Origin: Diplosphaera chodatii
Taxonomy: Eukaryota > Chlorophyta > Trebouxiophyceae > Prasiolales > Stichococcaceae
Reading direction: 5' to 3'
NCBI GenBank assembly: GCA_032358165.1
Contig: JAALGY010000059.1
Coordinates: 1,178,001 to 1,242,000 of the forward strand
Length of the DNA stretch: 64,000 bases
Positions 9,092-20,463 of this stretch are shown here, piece after piece. Made by a program: the position numbers and the translations under genes. Below the pieces are notes generated by a model, which saw nothing but the letters and a program-made list of their open reading frames with translations, ran no database searches and was not told where the DNA came from. The first letter of the stretch is position 1, and every line of letters starts with the position of its first letter.

Positions 9092-12000
9092 TCACACGCC
9101 CTTGGCCTTCAGCGCTCGGATGTGGTCCCGCAGGTCGGCGTGTGCGCCCGCCTGGCTGACGAGCGCGCCGCTGAACGCCGGTGTGCCGTCCGAACCTGTG
9201 CAAGACACATATAGAGTCCCACTCTCGTCAGCTTTCCGTGGTTGCTGCACGAGCAACAGTCTGAGAAGCAGACAGCCGCTGATGACAAGTGCAAGGCTGG
9301 TTGCCGAGCTTGGCCCGCCGTCATCTGCACACAGCTTCCAGGGGGGGTGGCAGCGGCCTGGCACTAGCCCGGCAATGAAAGGCGACGGGCATTTGTTCGC
9401 AGGGATGGGTGCGCAGCGTGCTGAGCAGTGCTGGTGTTCTCAAGGCGTTCATGCGGCGGGCAGTTGGTGCTTCACTGCATGCGGCGCCGGCGCCAGGCGG
9501 CGCCTCCCGGAGGCGGGCCCGGCAGCCCGCTCCTCGCATGGGGGCAATTGCCTGGGTTCGCAGGCATGGGCAGTGTGCTGCCAGTGTTAAACCCTCGCCT
9601 GCGGCGCGAGGCGGCGCCTCCCACAGGTGCGACCCCAGCTGCTTGGCCTTCTCGCCGGTGCCCGCCCACAGCCCGGGGCTCTCGAAGCCGCTGTACAGGA
9701 CCGCTGGAGTCGCGCGCACCCGTTGCGTGTCCGCCTGCCACAGCCGCACCTGGTCAGACACCACCTGCGGCGCAAAGATCCGGGTCGGCGCATCTTGAAG
9801 CGGTGCACACGACGCTTGGAACACATCGCTCTCTATGTGATGCGCGCTCGTACCACTTCTTTGGCATATAGCACTAGCCATGCCGCAGCTCAGCGTCTGC
9901 ACATTATCAGGGGACACAGGTGTTTGGCGGTCCGGAGTGGCACCTCGGGGACGATGGGGGTGCGGGTGGCCACCCTGGGGTGCGCCCGCTCCCGCATGTA
10001 CCCGATGAGGTCCTCTGCCCGCAGGCCCCGCCGCAGCGCGCCTGCACCACAGTTTGATAAGCGTTGGTATACATGACTTAAAAACACGTACTTCTCTGTG
10101 CATCCACTGAGCAGGGGCCCTGCCGGAGTTAGGAGCGGGGTGGCGCGAGGCAGCAGCGGGCATGGCGACGGGCTCGCAGCGTCCGGAGGAGCCCGCAGCC
10201 GGGGCTGCTGCCACGGCGTGACCAGCTGAGTTTTGGGGGCACAGCGGGTACAGGGCGCACCGATGATGCTCTCGCGGGTGAGGGTGCCGACCCACAGCCC
10301 CGGCAGCACCGCCTCGCACCGCACAAACAGCCGCAGCAGCGCCGCCTGCAGCGCCGAGCCGCCGTACGCGTACACCTGGGCATGATCAGCCGCGAAAGGT
10401 CAGATCAGCGAGACGCCAGATGCGGCACCGCCGCTGCGATGGCCACCGCAGCCCGCCGCCGCCGTCTGTACGTCCTGGTGATCCAGCACCAAGCCTTGAA
10501 ACTGGCGGTGCTGCCGGCATCAGCACCGCTCGCCTGCTGCTCTGAGTATATATGGGGCCAGGCAGGTGCGAGCTTTGCAGGGTTCAGGGTTTAGGCTCAG
10601 GAGTGCAGCAGCTTAGCCTGCGGCGCCGGAACGCAGCTGCCACGAGAACAAACGGTGCGGTGCAGGCTGCAGGTCTGCTGCCGTGGGTGCGGGCCCACCC
10701 TGTAGTTGGTCTCCACGATGATGGTCCCCGCCGCCGCGTCCGCCGGCGCGCTGCTTCCGCTACTGCCGCCGCCGCCGCCGCCCGCCAACACCAGCGCGAG
10801 CCGCGTGGGGCTGGCCCAGGTCTCCTCGCCCACCCTGCAGCACCTCACCACACCAGCACTATGCCCACCCGATGTCACCTCCAGCCATCGCAGAGCAGAT
10901 GGCGTTCCCCAGCCCCACTTGTGTGAAGCTCTTTCAAAATGTAGCCGACTGCTGTGAGGACCTCCGGGGCCTGTTTCCAGCGCTGTGATCCCAGCGGTGC
11001 TCGCGCAGAGGTGCAGAGCCCCAGACACTGCGCACCCGGGCGAAGGACACCCTCTCACAATGCACTGTTTCAGCAGCGCGCCTGAAGGGGCACAGCAGGC
11101 CCAGGTGCGCGAGCGCGGCGGCGATGCGGCGCTCCGCCAGCGGCAGGGAATCCAGACGCAGCGGGCGCCCCGGAGGCCGGAAGCCCAGCTGCAGCAGGAA
11201 GCCGACCGCCGCCGCCAGGTCCGTGCCTGCGGCAAAGTACAGCAAGTAAGGTAAAGTACAGTCAAGTTCACCACTGTAGGCACCTCGTGAGCTGTGCCAT
11301 CATGTGCGGCTGCGCTGTGTTGGGATGTTTGACTTTCTTTGGGTGTCGCTGTAAGGAGTGACACAGAAGTGCGATCCAAGAGCCGTGCAGGGTATGGTCA
11401 GCAGGGAAGGCAAGACCTGAACGCCGCTGCTGCAGCCCGATGAACCGCCGCAGCAGCGCCCACAGCTGCTCGTGCGGCCCGCGCAGCAGGAAGGCGTAGC
11501 CAGGCTGCGTGATGACGCGGCCGCCGCCGTCCGCCCCCATCAGGTCCGCCTCCTGCGCGGGCAGCACACCAGGGTTGGCGTGCAGGCAGCACAGCCAGGG
11601 CCAGCAGATTAGCACCTTAGATGGAAGATGGCAGAGCTAGCTGGCTGCACAGCATCTGAAGCCTGCTGTGCTCATGTACTTCCTCATGGAAACAGATGAC
11701 TTAATCAAAAGATGTGGGCAGTATCCGGGCACAGAGAGGCATGCCCGATGCGCTTGCATGCTCAACGAGTGCATGACAGGTAGGGCGCCATCACCCTTGA
11801 CCCTACCCGAAACAGCTCATCGATGTCCAGCGCCGCGCCGTCCCCCCCTGCAGCGACGTCCAGGGCCGCGAGCGCCGGCGGCAGGGGCGGCGGGCGCGCT
11901 GCAGCACCAGACAAGGGCGTTTGCTGCCGGTTGACTGGCACAACCTGGCAGTGAGGGTCCCCAGTTGCGGTCGCGGGTTTGTACAGCAGCGCACACAGCT

Positions 12001-13402
12001 GGCCGGGTGGCCATGACTGGGGAGACAGCGCGCTGCACTGGACTTGCTACACCCGAGCTTGCCCGCACGCTACAAAGGCGTTGCAGCACCTGAGCTGTCG
12101 GCGAGGTACAGCAGGAGCCCCTCCCACTGCGCCTGCACAAAGGCGTCCAGGTCGACTGCCGATGGTGCCGCCGCCGCCGCCGCCTCCGACGCGGGCCCGC
12201 CCGCCGGCTCAGCACTGCAGGGTGGGAAAGGTTACATCAGCCGGGGCCAAAGGAGCACGTTCAATCAGGTGTTCAAGCTAGGACGATAGGCCCCTGCTGC
12301 AGCAGTTCATACAGCAATGATGGTTAACCATGATGCACGGCTGACGCCAATCTGTTACAGTTGGCACAGCTATGTTCGTTATGGCCAGCACCGCACGGGG
12401 GGCCTGAAGCCATGCACAACCCCAAACACAGCCTTCTGCTGCTGCAGTGCACGAACATCCCAGGGTGCTGCAGTGGCGGGAGGAACGGTGTCGCAGGCGG
12501 CTGCGGCACCATGCCCGCACCTGCCGGCGACCGCGGCGCGCAGCTGCGCCCTGAAGGCCGGGTGCAGCCGCCAGCCCTCGCGGCCGCCGCCAGCCCCCGC
12601 CGCCTGCGCAGGCCACACATCGCAGAGCAATTTTGCAGTAGTGGCACGGCATCTGGCCTACACAGCCTACAGGAAGCCGTCATGCATGCCAGTCTGCTGA
12701 GGAAGGTCGCATGCACGCGGTAAGGAGCGCGGGACCGCAGCGACGTGGCGGCGGACCTGCAGCAGCTGCAGCCGCCGCAGCTGCGCCACCGCGGCGTTGT
12801 GCTTGGCGCGGCCCGGGGCGGAGGCCCATGACGCCACCAGCTCTGCGCGTAAAACATACAGAACATGCGCACTTGTTTCAAGACATGGCGAGGATGATGC
12901 TGCATAGCAAAGACTGTGCATCCATACAGCTCTGCGGGCATTTCGGCATGGTCCCTCCTGCTGCAGACTGACATGTGTCCCCTTAAAAACGTGAGCCGCC
13001 CCCAGTCGGCACCTCTGGGCACCGGTGCGGCAGGGAGCAGCAGGCGCGCCACGTACAGCTGCGCCAGCGGCGGCAGCGCCCGCAGCAGCGCGCGGCACGT
13101 CCACTGCAGGGTGCACTTATCTGTCAACGTCGGCAGGGAACACAGCGCACAATGAAGTAGTTGTCGCTGCTGTGCAGCATGAGACTGCCGGTGGAGCGCT
13201 GGCCTGCGGTGAGCTGGCCAGTGCCAGGTGAAAACTATGGGAGGAACCAGGTGCGAGGCTCGCGATGTATGCAACATGAGCTGAATGCTGCATACTCACG
13301 ATGCGAAAGCGACACCCCATGAAGAAATTGCTGCACCTGTGATGCGTATACTGAGTCGAGCTGCGTGGCGGGCAGCGCCTCTAGGAAGCTGGCCAGGTCC
13401 AT
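9092..13402 (-). CDS. TFB2: TFIIH core subunit p52 / Tfb2
   Basis: p52/Tfb2 is a core TFIIH subunit that anchors and stimulates the XPB helicase in transcription initiation and nucleotide excision repair. Exons (minus): 13337-13402, 13013-13103, 12757-12842, 12521-12603, 12090-12214, 11807-11898, 11417-11552, 11082-11226, 10699-10834, 10261-10375, 9944-10041, 9599-9764, 9092-9195. All phases close to 480 aa, against about 462 in human. Family marks in order: MDLASFLEALP near the start, RALPPLAQLYVARLLL, LHPAFRAQLR, VITQPGYAFLL, the ALLRRFI stretch, TDLAAAVGFLLQLGF, SPTRLAL, IIVETNYR, VYAYGGSALQ, LTRESII, DLIGYMRERAHP, SDQVRLWQ, and VLYSGF. Two introns use GC donors (after exons 8 and 12). The ATG is the first one in frame with the conserved N-terminus. 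Confidence 0.9.
10585..10595 (-). repeat. Telomere-like box (CCTAAACCCTG on minus)
   Basis: One of four copies of the 11-mer, inside the TFB2 intron between its ninth and tenth exons. Confidence 0.45.
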
Positions 13403-14805
13403 TGCTGCAGGCTTTACGGCTGGCTCGCTGCAGGGGTGGCGCGCCAGGCGCCGCCGTCACCGCGCTGCTGCAGCAGGCGCAGCGGTCATGGCTGGACTCG
13501 GGCCGCTGCCGCCGCCGGCGCTGCCCGCGCTGCAGCGGCTGCCGCCAGCCGCGCTGTTTTGATTCCGACTGGCGTGCTGTGCGGCCGTGGACGTTGAAGC
13601 TTCCTCTGCACGGTTCACGCTACCCGCTGGTCAACGCGAGCGTGCAGCTAAGGCCCGCGGCACTCCACAGGAACGCCTGTGCTGCGTCTGGCCACACAGG
13701 CCCAAAAGGCAGGAGCCTTGTCCTATTAGAAGCTTCCGCAGCCTCCACCGCAGGCTCCTCACAGCGATTTGCTGCGGCGCTGCGTGTGCGCGAGCTGCCC
13801 TGCATGCATCAGCATCAGCGTTAGCAAATCTGTGCGAGGCCAGCAACCTCGACAATACAGCTGCCGCCTCGGCGCGGCTGATCAGCTGCGTCGTGCTGAC
13901 ATTCGGCGCTGTCTGGCCATCAGCATGAGGTGTATGGCATGGGATGCTATCTTCGATTTCTTCGGGAGCAGTCCAGAGATGCCGCCAGCAGCGCACCTGA
14001 TCAGTTGCACTATTACAAAGGATGACAAGCAGTGATGGTTGGACGTTCTGACCGCCAGAACGACAGGAGCAACTGTCTCATGCAACAAGCACCACAGGGT
14101 GGGCGGCAGGCGTTTCAGGAAACAGCAGCATAGCTTTATGCAACCCTGGCGCGAGCCCTGTGCTGTTGTGGCAAGACCGACTGCTGGATGCGCTGTTGCA
14201 GGGACTATTCTCATGATCAGCGGCCACTCTTCACTTCATACGTCGCTTCGTCCCAACATCGGACACGCGTCAAGATTCATTGCCAATTTGCACCCATCTT
14301 GCATTTCGAGTGCAATCTGGTTCGCTATCAGCGGACCGTGCGGATCGTGCGCCCTTCGGCAGACGGCAGGGCGGATTTGTTTGCAGGCTGTCTACAGACC
14401 CACTTTCGTCAGCATTGACACCGAGCAGCAACTGCCTCCTGTATGGGCGTGCCTGTTCCCATAGGGAGACTGTACGCGGGTGCGCAGCTGCAGCTGCAGC
14501 CAAACTGCAGACCTTACTGATCAGGCAGCTACATCAAACAGCACCGTCCGCCATGCTGGTCACCCTGACCGCCCTCATGGTCGTCGGTGCTGTTGTCGCA
14601 GATGCGGCAGGCTTGGCAGGTGTCCAACCTGACTCTCTGAGGCCCCTGGCTGATGTGAAGCATGTGCAGCTGCACTGCAGCGCCCAGCTCCAGCCTGACT
14701 GCTATAACGAGCAGCCCGGTGGCTGCTTGCTCAGCAGCTGGTCCCCCTCTTGAATTTGTTCATCAGGGAATGCTTGGCGCTGCAGGGGCGGTGGCCGGCT
14801 GCTAG
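13403..14805. other. Region between TFB2 and the Pro/Gln-rich gene
   Basis: It holds the upstream region of TFB2 and probably the 5' exons of the next plus-strand gene. A possible first exon is 14553-14619: ATG, then a hydrophobic signal-like run (LVTLTALMVVGAVVADA) and a GTGTCC donor. Its phase does not match the exon at 14806, so I do not join them. The rest is unassigned. Confidence 0.35.
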
Positions 14806-15518
14806 GGGTGCGCGGCGTCGGCGGGACAACCGCCGACGCCGCCCCCTGGAAGCCATCAGCCACCGGAGCAGGCTGCCGAGAATCAGCGCAGCAAGTGGGT
14901 TCAGGGCAGCCTGGGCACCGCACAGTCTGCAGCGCCTCAAGGACAGCTGCAGTCTGGTGCGGCAGATGCAGAGGAGCACTTCCTGAGTGCGCGGTCACAG
15001 CAGCGGCGGGCTATGCTGCAGCACGCGCCCTCGGCCACCGCGCCTCAGGAGTATGAAAAAGACTCACTACCCTTACCACCACCGCTGCTGCCGCCGCAGC
15101 CACCGCAGGCATCACATGAGCCCATGCCCCTGCAGCAGCATACGTCGGCGTCCGCCACCCTGCCGCCGCCGCCTGCTGTCGCTGTCCGCCCACCAAACCG
15201 GCTCATCAATGAAAAGTTCGTGGTCAGCCGCCCAGCGCCACAGCCGAAGCAGAAGCCCAGCCAGCCGGTCGGCAAGGTCGACGACACTGAGCTGACCACA
15301 GGTGGGCTTTGCAAGAATCCTGATCTGATGAAGACCATCTACTGTGATGTGCAGGGCTGTTGTCAAATCTGAAACACATGCCATGCGCAGTCCACAGCGC
15401 ACAATACGACATGACATGATTGCAACCTGCAGGCCCGGCTCCAAGACTGGGCACGGCAGCCCCACTCTTTGACCGTTTCGACACTAGCAACGGCAGCGGC
15501 AGCGGCAGCGGAGGATAG
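14806..15518 (+). CDS. Pro/Gln-rich protein of unknown function, 3' exons
   Basis: I do not recognise this protein. Two exons fit in phase: 14806-15301 (acceptor GCTAG, donor G|GTGGGC) and 15433-15518 (acceptor CTGCAG, stop TAG). They encode about 194 residues of a longer protein whose 5' exons are unresolved. The sequence has a basic patch (NQRSKWVQG), an acidic/Gln segment (AADAEEHF, RSQQRRAM), a long proline-rich stretch (PLPPPLLPPQPP), then RLINEKFVV, and a tail with PLFDRFDTSNG followed by Gly-Ser repeats. Most of it is probably disordered. A TGTAA motif 107 bp past the stop fits an algal poly(A) signal. A minus-strand frame overlaps the first exon but has no matching splice structure. 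Confidence 0.5.
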
Positions 15519-15624
15519 CCGCCCAGCATCGAAAAGCATTACGGTGATGCCAGGTAGCTGCCTTCGTCGTCACATGGACAAGGTAACAGAATGTCAGCAT
15601 GCGATGGATCCCAGCATGCAGGCA

Positions 15625-15629
15625 TGTAA
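15625..15629 (+). terminator. TGTAA poly(A) signal candidate
   Basis: TGTAA is the usual green-algal polyadenylation signal. This one lies 107 bp downstream of the stop codon at 15516-15518. Confidence 0.4.
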
Positions 15630-16142
15630 CGCTGCCAAGGTCGCTTTGGGCACTGTTGCCCTACATGCAGTTGGGTAACAAGGTTCTTGAACAGCATCGA
15701 CCATGATCATCTGAGCAAGAGGCTGCCATCGAGGTAGGCTTCGCCTTGAGGATGCAGTACTTCACCTGTTAGACCAAGAGTACCAGGCTAGACAGCAGTG
15801 GATTCGGTTTGCAATCGGCCCAGCAGGAACAGTCTGCTGTAATAAGCACATGGGGTCAACATCAATTGCTGAAGTGTGCGATGTCTGTTGCATGTGAAGA
15901 TGCTCCCCCCGACGCCGCCTCATCCCCAGCCCAACCCCAACCCGCTTACCCGCTTGCATGCAACGTGCAAGCCTGCGTGCGATGCTGCACCCTTTGTTCG
16001 CGATCGACCCCCAAACACACGTTGCAAGCCGCCACAATACCAGACATGAAAGCCTCCCTGTCGGAATGGCTGGCACGCCCACTGACCCAGTGCCAATCTC
16101 TGCTGAATGTCAGACACCTCCCCCACTTCTGCCCTCCAGTCC
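15630..16142. other. Intergenic region between convergent genes
   Basis: The 3' flanks of the plus-strand Pro/Gln-rich gene and the minus-strand reductase meet here. I see no further gene. Confidence 0.5.
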
Positions 16143-19100
16143 CTACTCCGAGCCCAGGAACACCTTGGCGCCGCGGCCGGCGCGCGTGCTCTCCTTGATC
16201 GCCTCCTTGTACTGCTCGAAGGGGAACACCTTGCCTGCAGCCACGGGGTGCACAGCCGCTTTGCATTCTCTGCCGGAGCTCATGTTCAATGGGCGGTGCA
16301 CTCTGCCCAGCATGGTGCCCTGCTTCACAGCAGGCACTCTGGGCCTGTGGCTGCAGCCAGGTGGCGCATCTGCAGGCATGCTTTGCAGCGAAGCAGCACC
16401 CCACGCTGTCAACTCCTGCGAGCATGCCTGCCAGGCGTTTTGACGGCACCCAACGTGCAGCCCTGCAGCAGCCGCAGCGCTGCAGCCGCAGCATGTTGTG
16501 CTGCAGATACATGCACAGCAGCAAGATTGACGCCTCAGCCTCCAGGGGCGCACCTGACAGCGGCGTCATCACGCGGTCCTTGAGCAGCTGCAGCGCCGTC
16601 TCCTGCCGCTTCCGGCTCTCCGCCTCGCCCAGCCCCGGCAGCCAGCTGCACGAGCACCAGCATTGGACGCTCATTGCAGGGTTCTTTATCAAAAGAAGAA
16701 CTGGTTACACAGGAGCTCATGTCCGTGAGCGTGAAGCGCTGATCTGCTGCAGACCACCAGCATGCAGTGTGCATGAGGGAAGAATGCCGGAGGGCAGAGT
16801 CGACCGCACCTGTAGATGATGAAGGCGTCCAGGCGCTTCCCTGCAGCGAAACGTATTGAAGTCCTCAGGGCAGAGCCTGGCCACGCGCTGCAACCAGCTT
16901 TGCATACTACATGAGCACAGCTGCACAGCAGAGCGGCAGATGCCTCAGGTGTGTGACAGGACGGCATCGGGGCGGCTGCTGACCGGCCATGATGTCCCGG
17001 ATCTTGACGGTGGCCTCCGGGCCGCTCAGCGTACCATACAAACGCAACGTACCGCCCTTCTTCACCGTGGACAGCACCTGCGGGCCGCTCGTGCATGGAT
17101 GAGTCAGCAAGGCGCTGCCACTACAGCTTTCCATCTCTGCAGGCGCCCCAGCAGCTGAGGAGCTGAAGTCGGGTCTGCTGAGTGGCTTTTTTTACTCGAA
17201 AACCAGTCAATCAGCCAGCCCGAATGGGCAGACTCGAGTGCCAGCGTAGCTCACGCGGCCCACAGCTTGTTGACCTGCTGTGCACCACAGTCGAGATTCT
17301 CTGCTCAAAGTGACGAACCTGGCCGGTGAGTGCGCCGCCGACGGGGTCGACCGCAGCGTCCGCCCCCTCCCCCCCGGTGATCTCCTTCACCCGCGCCGCC
17401 AGGTCCTCCGTCTCCATGTTGATGACTGCATCAGCCCTGTGGCGCACCATCGCCGCCATTGCGTCAAGTGTATTAGGTGCAAACAGCAGAGGCCAGGGAG
17501 GAGCGCTTCGTGCCGCAGCTCCTGTCTGCACAGCCTGCTGACGTCGCAGCTCACAGCACCTGCCCGACTGGCTCCTCGCAAGCACCGTAACCCTGGGACC
17601 CTCCCTACTCCACGGACCGGGCTCCGTACCGACCTTCGGAAACAGTCAGCAGGTACTAAGAGGCCCGCTCACCCGAGGTCCTTGAGCTCCTGGACGTGCT
17701 CGTCGCGCCGCACGACGCTGATGGTGCGGATGCCGATGTGCTTGGCGTACTGCACCAGCTGCCGCCCCAGCACCTGCGCGCCGATATGACTAATGTCAGG
17801 ACACTCCGCGAGTGCTGGCATGGTGCACCGCACGACGTCCAGCTTCCTCTGGCTACCGCAGAAGCACTCGCACAAACGGTGGTGCGCAGGCGAACAGCGT
17901 GGCCGGTGGTGTGGCATGCAGACAGTGTCAGTCCGCAGAACAAGAGCTCACGCTGCCGGCGGCCGTCTGCAGCAGCCAGCCGCCCTTGGGCACCGCGCTG
18001 GTCTCCGTCAGGCCCAGCACCGTGATGGGGTTGATCTGCGCAGCAGCACTACATGGTGTCAGGTAATGCCGCATTGCAGCGCCTGCACGGCCGTGGTACA
18101 ACACTTCACCACAGCCTCCACTTGCCAGCACCCTCGGTGGCACCTTCGGTGGCAGCTTTGAATGAACCTGACAAGGCGGCCGCGATCACTGCCAGGCAGC
18201 ATGCATGGAGCGGCGGCAGCAGCCGCAGTACTGCGCAGGCAACAGACATGTGTTTTGTGCACGCCTCACGTAGAACTGTGATGCTGTCTTGTCGTCCAGC
18301 TCGTCCGGCACCGCCAGCTGCATGGCCGGAATGAGTTCATCATTACTTGGACAGGATACAGCTCTTGTGTCTGGCATTGATTTGGCTGCCACTCCATGCA
18401 CATCGAGCACAGCGCACCCAGTGACCACCGAAGTTACACTTGCAGGAGGGTGCATGACACAACAGCAAAGATGCTGCTGTTGCCGGTCTGTACAGCCTGC
18501 TGATGCATGAAGCCCTTTGTCATCAACAAGACCCACCAGCGTCTTCTCAGGTTGCACGATGTAGCTCTGCCAGGTGCCGGCCGCCCACCCCGCAGCGACC
18601 ACCCGCTGCCCAGCCTGGAACTTGCTGGCGCCCGGGCCGCTCTTCTCCACAACCCCCACGCCCTCCGACCTGCAGCAGCAGTACGACGTATGAGCAAGTC
18701 ACGGTGGGCTTTCCTCTACGACCCTGCTGTGTGCACTGCCTGTGCCGCGACACAGCCACGACACAACCACATGCTAGGGCCATCCTGCTGCGTCCCAATG
18801 GATGGCGATGCATGCAGGTCTATCCAGGCTCGACATGAAGGCGGTTGAAGACCGAGTCACATCAAGGATATGCAGCTAATGTTGGCTGCACTAGCTATGC
18901 ACATGCATGAGCGCCAGCATGCGCCATGTGCAAGCAGACTTCAATCGGTGGCAATGCGCACCATCGTACCAGGTCATCAGATGGAATTCTCACTCTCGCC
19001 CTCATGAACCATAGTTTTTTGCACCTCACTACCATTCTGCACCTGACGTAAGACTCGACATACCCGACTGAAAAGGGCTTTCCGTCCCGGCCGTCGCCAT

Positions 19101-19449
19101 ACAGGCCCTTGCTCTGAGCTATGTCTGTAGGGTTGACCGGCCTGAGCTTGATCGCGACCAGCACCTCGCCCTGCCCAGGCTCTGGCACATCCACTTGGGC
19201 AACCTGCAGATGGTCCAGGGAGTCGAACTTGCTGGGGTCTGAGGTCACGGCCTGGATCTGCTCGGCCTGCTGAGACATGGCTACCAGCGTTATCTGGCTG
19301 CCCAAGGACCTCTGAGACCGAGCAGGGTGGTATGGTACAACTGGTGTTTGCTTCAATGTGCAGCTTGATCCAATGAGGCAAACACGCTGTTGCAGTGCAG
19401 GCGACGCAAATGGTACGATGCACTTCTGCAGCAGTGCTGTGCGCAGCAT
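16143..19449 (-). CDS. MDR-superfamily enoyl/quinone reductase (MECR/ETR-like), organelle-targeted
   Basis: It is an NADPH-dependent medium-chain reductase without zinc ligands, closest in pattern to mitochondrial trans-2-enoyl-CoA/ACP reductases; quinone reductase activity is the alternative. Exons (minus): 19064-19449, 18537-18669, 18270-18317, 17952-18035, 17673-17773, 17319-17436, 16984-17077, 16810-16840, 16554-16645, 16143-16234. All phases close to 392 aa. Marks: VNPTDIAQSKG, SEGVGVVEKSG, AAGWAAGTWQ, INPITVLGL, WLLQTAAGSVLGRQ (cofactor fold), TISVVRRDE, GADAVIN, DPVGGALTG, GGTLRLYG, KVFPFEQYKEAI. The chosen ATG adds 57 residues before MSQQAE that are rich in Arg, Ser and Leu with almost no acids, like a transit peptide. 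If MSQQAE is the true start, the protein is 335 aa. One exon is only 31 nt. Confidence 0.85.
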
Positions 19450-19569
19450 GTTGGTAGGTTTCGACTGCATACACATCATTGTCTGCAGGGGAAGCTGTGG
19501 AGGAGGCACGTGATGGCGTGATGAGTAATAGTGAGTAATCACATCGTTGAGGGGAGGTCTGCCCATCTC

Positions 19570-19610
19570 TGGGAGCCCGAACGTCGGACGCCCCGAGGCC
19601 AGGTGCAGCC
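19570..19610 (-). repeat. Dispersed ~55-bp element, copy R6 (minus)
   Basis: On the minus strand it reads GGCTGCACCTGGCC, then GGGGCGTCCGACGTTCGGGC and TCCCAG. The 3' CTTCCAGCAGCC end is missing. It lies about 120 bp upstream of the proposed ATG of the reductase, same orientation. Confidence 0.65.
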
Positions 19611-20342
19611 GGATTAGGCAGCCTCATTCGATGGTGATGCGTGTCACAGACTGCCTCCCATGTGGACACGGTCGTGATGCTTTGCTGGGCGCCTCATGGT
19701 GCAACTGCTGAACGGTCTGGCATCGACTGGCGGCTGCGGTGTCGTGTCCAACTGGGAAGCTGAGCTTTGTCAAAGCAGCAACTCGCCGGTGGCAGATCGG
19801 ACTGGCAGACGAAAATCCTTGCTGCTGAACGAAGGTGCTGCTGTGGATTTGATTGCAAGCAGGCTTGATGATACACTGACATTGCATGCAGCCCAGCATG
19901 GTCATGCATGCTGACTACACACTATAGACAGCCAGCAGTCATACGCACGCAGTCGTAGCTCGACAAGGTGCAGCACACTTAACAGACTGAAGCCAAATGC
20001 TCAGCGGCATCAAAATCATGCCGCATTCACGCTGTGGGCATGCGATAGATGTGCAGGGTTTGTGACAGGCAAGTGCGTTGCTCCAGGACATGTGCTGTCT
20101 AAGGTGCAGGCAGGTAGGTATCTGCAACGTATGACAAGTGCACTCGCTGCCCTCCCAGCGGGCAGCTGCATGACCCAGATTGTCACAGCAGGCTGTGAAC
20201 CTTTAGCGCAGGCGCGCACAAGACCTCCAATGAAGCACCCTCCTGCCATTGCTTTCATGCCTCTGCTGCAACACTACTGCGGGCTGACAACCCCGCTTGG
20301 CTGGCCGCCAGATGGTGCAGAGTGTCCCCGGCCGGTGCTGCT
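19611..20342. other. Intergenic region between two minus-strand genes
   Basis: This is upstream DNA of the reductase and the 3' flank of the NMRAL1-like gene. No gene is recognised. Confidence 0.5.
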
Positions 20343-20347
20343 TTACA
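20343..20347 (-). terminator. TGTAA poly(A) signal candidate (minus)
   Basis: TTACA on the plus strand is TGTAA on the minus strand, 117 bp beyond the stop of the NMRAL1-like gene. The duplicated gene tail at 20361-20427 would then lie inside the 3' UTR. Confidence 0.45.
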
Positions 20348-20360
20348 GTCGTTCGATCCC

Positions 20361-20427
20361 TGCTCACTTGCCGCCGGCCCAGCCGGTCTTCTGCAGCCAG
20401 CCGGGCCAGTCCAGGAAGGCGCCCCGG
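20361..20427 (-). repeat. Direct duplication of the NMRAL1-like gene's 3' end
   Basis: This segment repeats the last coding bases and stop codon found 100 bp away at 20461-20527. On the minus strand both copies encode GAFLDWPGWL, then K/Q-KTGW, T/A-GGK and stop. Only a few bases differ. No acceptor precedes this copy, so it is not an obvious alternative exon; it sits in the predicted 3' UTR. Confidence 0.75.
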
Positions 20428-20463
20428 CCATATAGAAATCAACACCACTTTCCCAATCTGCGC

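Noticed and set aside
9478..9635. A further exon-edge duplication in TFB2 intron 12
   Set aside because: AGGCGGCGCCTCCC occurs twice 113 bp apart, but the match is only about 15 clear bases in GC-rich sequence.
15045..15338. Minus-strand ORF opposite the Pro/Gln-rich exon
   Set aside because: Splice sites and phase fit the plus strand; the minus frame has neither partner exons nor a known motif.
20361..20427. Alternative last exon of the NMRAL1-like gene
   Set aside because: The copy has no splice acceptor in front and lies after the regular stop, so a 3' UTR duplication is simpler.
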